Origin: JBEKUY01 sp049514555
Lineage (GTDB): Bacteria > Acidobacteriota > Terriglobia > Acidiferrales > UBA7541
Reading direction: 5' to 3'
Assembly (NCBI GenBank): GCA_049514555.1
Contig: JBEKUY010000001.1
Span: forward strand, 310,001-374,000
DNA: 64,000 nucleotides
Part shown: in pieces, positions 60,775 to 64,000 of the stretch
Layout of the letters: each line of letters starts with the position of its first letter
Position numbering within the stretch: the first letter of the stretch is position 1
Position numbers and translations under genes: made by a program
Notes under the pieces: model-generated
Database searches by the model: none
What the model saw: only the letters and a program-made list of their open reading frames with translations
Told to the model about the DNA's origin: nothing

Positions 60775-60850
60775 GGGCGGCTAGCTCAGTTGGGAGAGCG
60801 CCTCGTTCGCAACGAGGAGGTCGGGGGTTCGAATCCCCTGCCGTCCACCA
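60775..60850 (+). tRNA. tRNA-Ala (anticodon CGC)
   Basis: Full cloverleaf with encoded CCA. The acceptor stem GGGCGGC pairs with GCCGTCC, including the G3-U70 wobble pair that is the main identity signal of tRNA-Ala. D-arm GCTC-AGTTGGGA-GAGC. Anticodon stem CCTCG/CGAGG with loop TTCGCAA gives anticodon CGC, reading GCG. T-arm GGGGG-TTCGAAT-CCCCT. Alanine and anticodon are therefore consistent. Confidence 0.95.
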
Positions 60851-60957
60851 TGCCTCACCCGTGCCCTATCCATCGGAAACGCGCGTCTGTTTCTCAACAG
60901 AGGGCTGGGACGCAGAACTGCACCACGTTCGATACACAGGCGCGGTAGAATACCAGT

Positions 60958-61809
60958 ATGTCGGTACGCCTGATTGGCATCGATATCGACGGCACGCTTC
61001 TGGACAGCCAGTGGCGCCTGTCGCAGGCTAACGCGTGCGCTATTGCGGAAGCAGCTTCGCGCGGCATTGAAGTCGCGCTGGTCACCGGGCGGCGTTTCGA
61101 TTTTGCGCTCCCCATCGCCCGCCAACTGGATTGCCCGCTGACCATGATCGTGAACAATGGCGCGCTCATCAGAATGCCCGACGGCACCACACACGTCCGC
61201 CATCTGCTCTTGCGCGATGTAGCCGGTAAAGTATTGGAGGCCGCCCGGCCCTGGCGGGATAACGCGGCCGTGGTCTTCGACCGGCCGCTGGAAAACCAGG
61301 TCATTCTCGAAAGAATCGATTGGGACGACCCTATCCGCGGAGGCTATTACGCCAGGAACCGCAGTCACCTTGCCGTGGTGACGCCGCTCGAATCCTGCTT
61401 GACCGAAGATCCGATTCAAGTCATGTTCACGGGCTCCCTGGCCGCTATGGCCGAGGCCGAGCGGGCCTTGCGCTCGGTGGAATTTCATGACCGGTTCTCC
61501 CTGGCGGTTACGACTTACGAGAGCCGGAACTTTGCGATGATTGATGTTCTCAATCCCGCCTGCTCGAAGGGAGCGGCGCTCGCCGAGTGGGCCCGTCTCC
61601 GCGGGTACGCCCGGGAAGAGGTGATGGCCATCGGCGACAATCACAACGACCGCGAAATGCTCTCGTTCGCGGGCGTACCTGTGATCATGGGCAACGCCGT
61701 GCCCGAGCTGAAGCTTCAAGGCTGGCACGAAACCCGTTCCAACGACGACGACGGGGTTGCTGCGGCGATTGACACCTTTGTTTTTCAGGCGGCCATGCCA
61801 TGCGCTTGA
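60958..61809 (+). CDS. HAD-superfamily phosphatase (Cof type)
   Basis: About 283 residues. HAD motif 1 is RLIGIDIDGTLLDS (nucleophile Asp in DIDGT), motif 2 is VALVTGR, and motif 4 is VMAIGDNHNDREML; a Cof-type cap lies between (about 85-190). Such enzymes dephosphorylate sugar phosphates or flavin precursors. Substrate unknown. Begins 107 nt after the tRNA; its last 10 nt overlap the lytic transglycosylase gene, indicating coupling. Confidence 0.9.
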   Translation: MSVRLIGIDIDGTLLDSQWRLSQANACAIAEAASRGIEVALVTGRRFDFALPIARQLDCPLTMIVNNGALIRMPDGTTHVRHLLLRDVAGKVLEAARPWRDNAAVVFDRPLENQVILERIDWDDPIRGGYYARNRSHLAVVTPLESCLTEDPIQVMFTGSLAAMAEAERALRSVEFHDRFSLAVTTYESRNFAMIDVLNPACSKGAALAEWARLRGYAREEVMAIGDNHNDREMLSFAGVPVIMGNAVPELKLQGWHETRSNDDDGVAAAIDTFVFQAAMPCA

Positions 61810-62495
61810 GGCTTTTGCTGATCGTTCTTGCCGCCGCCGCGCCTGCCGCGCGCGCCGACTATGCGGTGCTGCGCAGCGGCCAGCGCCTGCATATCACGAG
61901 CTATCAGCAGCAAAACGATCGCATCGAACTATGCCTGGAAGGCGGCCTCGTGGAAATCAGCGCGGCCGATCTGATCCGCATCGAACCGGAAGAGTTTCTC
62001 CCTGTTGCGCGCGCTCAGAAGCCTGCCCCGCCTGTCGGGGAGTTGGTCGAGGCAGCCGCGCGGCGCTACGGCGTGGATCCGGAGCTGGTCACGAGCGTCA
62101 TCGCGGTCGAATCGAACTTCAATGCGCGCGCCGTCTCACGCCGCAATGCCCGCGGTCTCATGCAACTCTTGCCGGAAACGGCGTCGCGGCTCGGCGTCAC
62201 CGACAGTTTCGACCCCGTTCAGAATGTGGACGCCGGAACGCGCTACCTCAGGACGCTCCTGGACAGCTATCGGTACGATCTGGTTCTCACGCTGGCGGCC
62301 TACAATGCCGGTCCCGACCGTGTGGAGCAGTACCGCGGCGTTCCCCCTTTCTCTGAAACCATCTCTTACGTGCGCCGCGTGCGGCGTGAATACCAGCGAC
62401 GAAAGTCGCTGGCCACGCTGCGCGGGGCTGCAAGTCACACCTCGATTCCACCTCGGAAGTCCGATAACAAGAGCAACAGAGAGATTGGATCCTGA
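61800..62495 (+). CDS. Soluble lytic transglycosylase
   Basis: Periplasmic murein-cleaving enzyme, 231 residues. Signal peptide (LLLIVLAAAAPAARA), a short N-terminal domain with YAVLRSGQRLHITSY, then the SLT domain with the catalytic Glu in SVIAVESNFNARAVS, RNARGLMQLLPETASRLGV and YDLVLTLAAYNAGPDRV. It overlaps the HAD phosphatase gene. It may help pilus or secretion machinery pass the murein layer, since pseudopilin-like genes lie directly downstream (convergent). Confidence 0.92.
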   Translation: MRLRLLLIVLAAAAPAARADYAVLRSGQRLHITSYQQQNDRIELCLEGGLVEISAADLIRIEPEEFLPVARAQKPAPPVGELVEAAARRYGVDPELVTSVIAVESNFNARAVSRRNARGLMQLLPETASRLGVTDSFDPVQNVDAGTRYLRTLLDSYRYDLVLTLAAYNAGPDRVEQYRGVPPFSETISYVRRVRREYQRRKSLATLRGAASHTSIPPRKSDNKSNREIGS

Positions 62496-62513
62496 TCGGC
62501 GGCCTGCGGGCGG

Positions 62514-63371
62514 CTAATTCTGCGGCTGCTGGCCAAAAGGCGGTGGATTCTGCTGCGGTGGATTCTGCTGCGGCGGATTCCCAAATGGCTGGCCCCCTCC
62601 AGGAAGCCCCTGAGACGGAGAACCGGGCGATGGATTCATGGGATTTCCTATCGGACTTCCCACTGGCGTGCCAACCTGCGTGCCCGCCTGGCCAGCGTTC
62701 TGGGTATCCTTCGACGGATCCCAGACAAACTCCCACTGGCAGTAGTTTGTTGCGCCATCCAGGATCTTGATGGAAGCTCGATTGACCTTGCTCCCGACGC
62801 CGATGATGTTCCCCCCGATTACCTCCGCACCCGCGCTGAATATCGACGTGCCCCCTGGCGCGCCACAAGGCGGCGCGGATGTTCCGGCTCCGCTCTGACC
62901 CCCCATGCCGGCATCTCCTGCAGGCACGAAAATCGTGCCGGTCCCGGCTTGAGAGCCGCCCGGCACTGTCTGTCCGGGGACGGAACCCGGCGCACCCTGC
63001 GTCTTGGGTTTAAGAGAGCCAATCAACTGCCCTGCGGGTCCCACGTAGATCAGCCGCCAGGAGCCGTCCGGATTCATCGGATCTTTATAGGCCTGGCGCA
63101 TGAAGCGCAGGTTGCCCATCTTGGGCTTGGTCAGATCCTCGAGGGATTGAGGGAAGCGGCCCGTTTTCAAGTAGCAGAGCTTGATGCCGCGCACGTATTG
63201 GTTGCCTCGCCATTCCATTTCTCGTTCCTTCTCGCGGTACCCCTCCGTAAGAACCCTCGGCGCCGCGGCCAGCGCAGCGATCAACATGAGCGCGCCGAGG
63301 AACAGGATCAGCAGCAGCGCGTAGCCCGCATCGCGGCGGCGCGAAGGGCGGTCTCGGAGTGAGCGCTTCAT
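62514..63371 (-). CDS. Pseudopilin-like membrane protein
   Basis: About 285 residues from the ATG at 63371, which overlaps the upstream stop by four bases. A basic leader (MKRSLRDRPSRRRDAG) is followed by YALLLILFLGALMLIAALAA, like a type IV prepilin/pseudopilin leader. The Glu expected at position +5 after the G/Y cleavage site is Leu. A GspG-like helix and domain (YREKEREMEWRGNQYVRGIK, LEDLTKPKMGNLRFMR) come next, then a very Gly/Pro/Gln-rich tail. It might be a minor pilin or secretion part. Cleavage by PilD is possible but not certain. Confidence 0.75.
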   Translation of the reverse strand: MKRSLRDRPSRRRDAGYALLLILFLGALMLIAALAAAPRVLTEGYREKEREMEWRGNQYVRGIKLCYLKTGRFPQSLEDLTKPKMGNLRFMRQAYKDPMNPDGSWRLIYVGPAGQLIGSLKPKTQGAPGSVPGQTVPGGSQAGTGTIFVPAGDAGMGGQSGAGTSAPPCGAPGGTSIFSAGAEVIGGNIIGVGSKVNRASIKILDGATNYCQWEFVWDPSKDTQNAGQAGTQVGTPVGSPIGNPMNPSPGSPSQGLPGGGQPFGNPPQQNPPQQNPPPFGQQPQN

Positions 63372-63895
63372 GTCGAAGGGGCCTCGGTTTCCAGTGCCGT
63401 CGACCCGCGGCGCTTGGAGCTGATTTCCTCGAAATCCAGCGTCGTATTGCCGATGTGCAGGACGCGGTACTGGCCCAGCAGGACTTCCCCTTCCCCCACG
63501 ATGTACACATCCTCGCCGTTGGTAAAAAAGGCCCGGCGTTCCCCGCTGCCCGGAACTGAGCTGTAGCCAAAATACTTCACCGGGAGCACCACGGGTGGCG
63601 GAGGGGGCGGCACCGCCGGGATACCTGGGCTGCCAGGTCCATTCGGTTTGACCGGCGGCGGTGGCGGCTGGTATCCGGTGAAGATATTGCGAAGACCCTT
63701 GGTGTAATCCGTCTTCCGCGCCTCCTCCATGCGCCACCAATGAATCTCGGAATTTTCCACTCCGAGCGGCTGATATGCCTCCATGGTTGCGGCCACGGCC
63801 GGCCGGCTGCTTGGCCGCAAAAAGACGAAATAGGCGACCGCGCAGAGGATGACGGCCAATCCCGCCAGGATGATCAATTGTGTTTTCTTCGACAT
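63368..63895 (-). CDS. PilP/GspC-like inner-membrane protein
   Basis: About 175 residues: an N-terminal membrane helix (QLIILAGLAVILCAVAYFVFL), a Pro-rich linker (QPPPPPVKPNGPGSP and PAVPPPPPPVV) and a C-terminal beta domain (RRAFFTNGEDVYIVGEGEVL, YRVLHIGNTTLDFEEIS). The last resembles the homology region of GspC or PilP, which links inner and outer membrane parts of type II secretion or type IV pili. It lies between a PilO-like fragment and the pseudopilin-like gene, consistent with this. The ATG overlaps nothing upstream but follows the fragment's stop within a few nt. Confidence 0.7.
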   Translation of the reverse strand: MSKKTQLIILAGLAVILCAVAYFVFLRPSSRPAVAATMEAYQPLGVENSEIHWWRMEEARKTDYTKGLRNIFTGYQPPPPPVKPNGPGSPGIPAVPPPPPPVVLPVKYFGYSSVPGSGERRAFFTNGEDVYIVGEGEVLLGQYRVLHIGNTTLDFEEISSKRRGSTALETEAPST

Positions 63896-63897
63896 CT

Positions 63898-64000
63898 CTA
63901 CGACCGGAAATAGGTCTTCAACTTCAAGTTCAGACGCACTGCACCCGGCGAGTTCTGAATCCCCGAAGCCAACCCCAGACTGTCCAGGATGTAGAAATCC
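63898..64000 (-). CDS. C-terminal end of a PilO-like protein (cut by window edge)
   Basis: The last 34 codons read FYILDSLGLASGIQNSP and then AVRLNLKLKTYFRS before a TAG. The ending LNLKLKTYFR resembles the C termini of PilO/GspM-type proteins, and the neighbours support a pilus or secretion operon. Too short for a firm call. Confidence 0.45.
   Translation of the reverse strand, partial: DFYILDSLGLASGIQNSPGAVRLNLKLKTYFRS

Noticed and set aside
1..64000. CRISPR arrays, rRNA genes, prophage
   Set aside because: No regularly spaced repeats, no rRNA-like conserved blocks and no phage structural or integrase genes were seen on reading the window.

Overview
The window is GC-rich, densely coded bacterial chromosome, and its gene content points to the Acidobacteriota. 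The signs are an LPS-making, menaquinone- and bacillithiol-type gene set (lpxD, menG/ubiE, bshC), a winged-helix/TPR receptor, and exported CRTAC1 (VCBS/ASPIC), YVTN-cytochrome and HzsA-like proteins. The phylum call is inference from gene families; there is no rRNA gene to confirm it. Almost every gene has a recognisable family and most lie in tight, often translationally coupled operons.

Layout. 1-16.6 kb is envelope and housekeeping: a cut murJ, lpxD, plsC, an M61 peptidase, the peptidoglycan-recycling pair mpl and ldcA, mgtC-like, a PfkB kinase with MTA phosphorylase, meaB, a DHA2 drug exporter, threonine aldolase, hemW-like, a YjbQ protein and class I fructose-bisphosphate aldolase. 16.7-28.1 kb is a long minus-strand run in the order hrcA-grpE-dnaJ-rsmE-lepB-carA-carB-aldolase-bshC. 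28.3-38.8 kb is a minus-strand cluster of exported proteins: HzsA-like, CRTAC1, YVTN/dihaem cytochrome, propeller, RidA-like, DAHP-synthase-like and two orphan solute-binding proteins. A Crp/Fnr gene and a perfect CRP-type palindrome lie just upstream of it.

40.1-44.5 kb holds a prepilin peptidase and an NtrB/NtrC-like (PilS/PilR-like) pair. 44.6-52.2 kb holds menG/ubiE-aroB, nadB, a glutaminyl-cyclase-like M28 protein, tatC, tatA/B and a CtpA protease. 52.6-56.7 kb holds two exported proteins and a winged-helix/FlgO/TPR receptor. 59.8-64 kb holds a DUF1326 protein, tRNA-Ala(CGC), a HAD phosphatase, a lytic transglycosylase and the end of a pilus/secretion operon.

The most unusual item is a 2,844-bp insertion at 56,908-59,751. 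It has perfect 16-bp terminal inverted repeats, an 8-bp target duplication and an IS1-like DDE transposase. It also carries five passenger genes: four small ones downstream of and co-directional with the transposase (one a ribbon-helix-helix protein), and a membrane protein transcribed divergently. The two transcription units share a compact divergent promoter whose -35 boxes overlap and whose -10 boxes sit in a 9-bp inverted repeat. The plus-strand gene appears to be leaderless. This looks like a self-regulated passenger-carrying IS and is the best candidate here for something undescribed.
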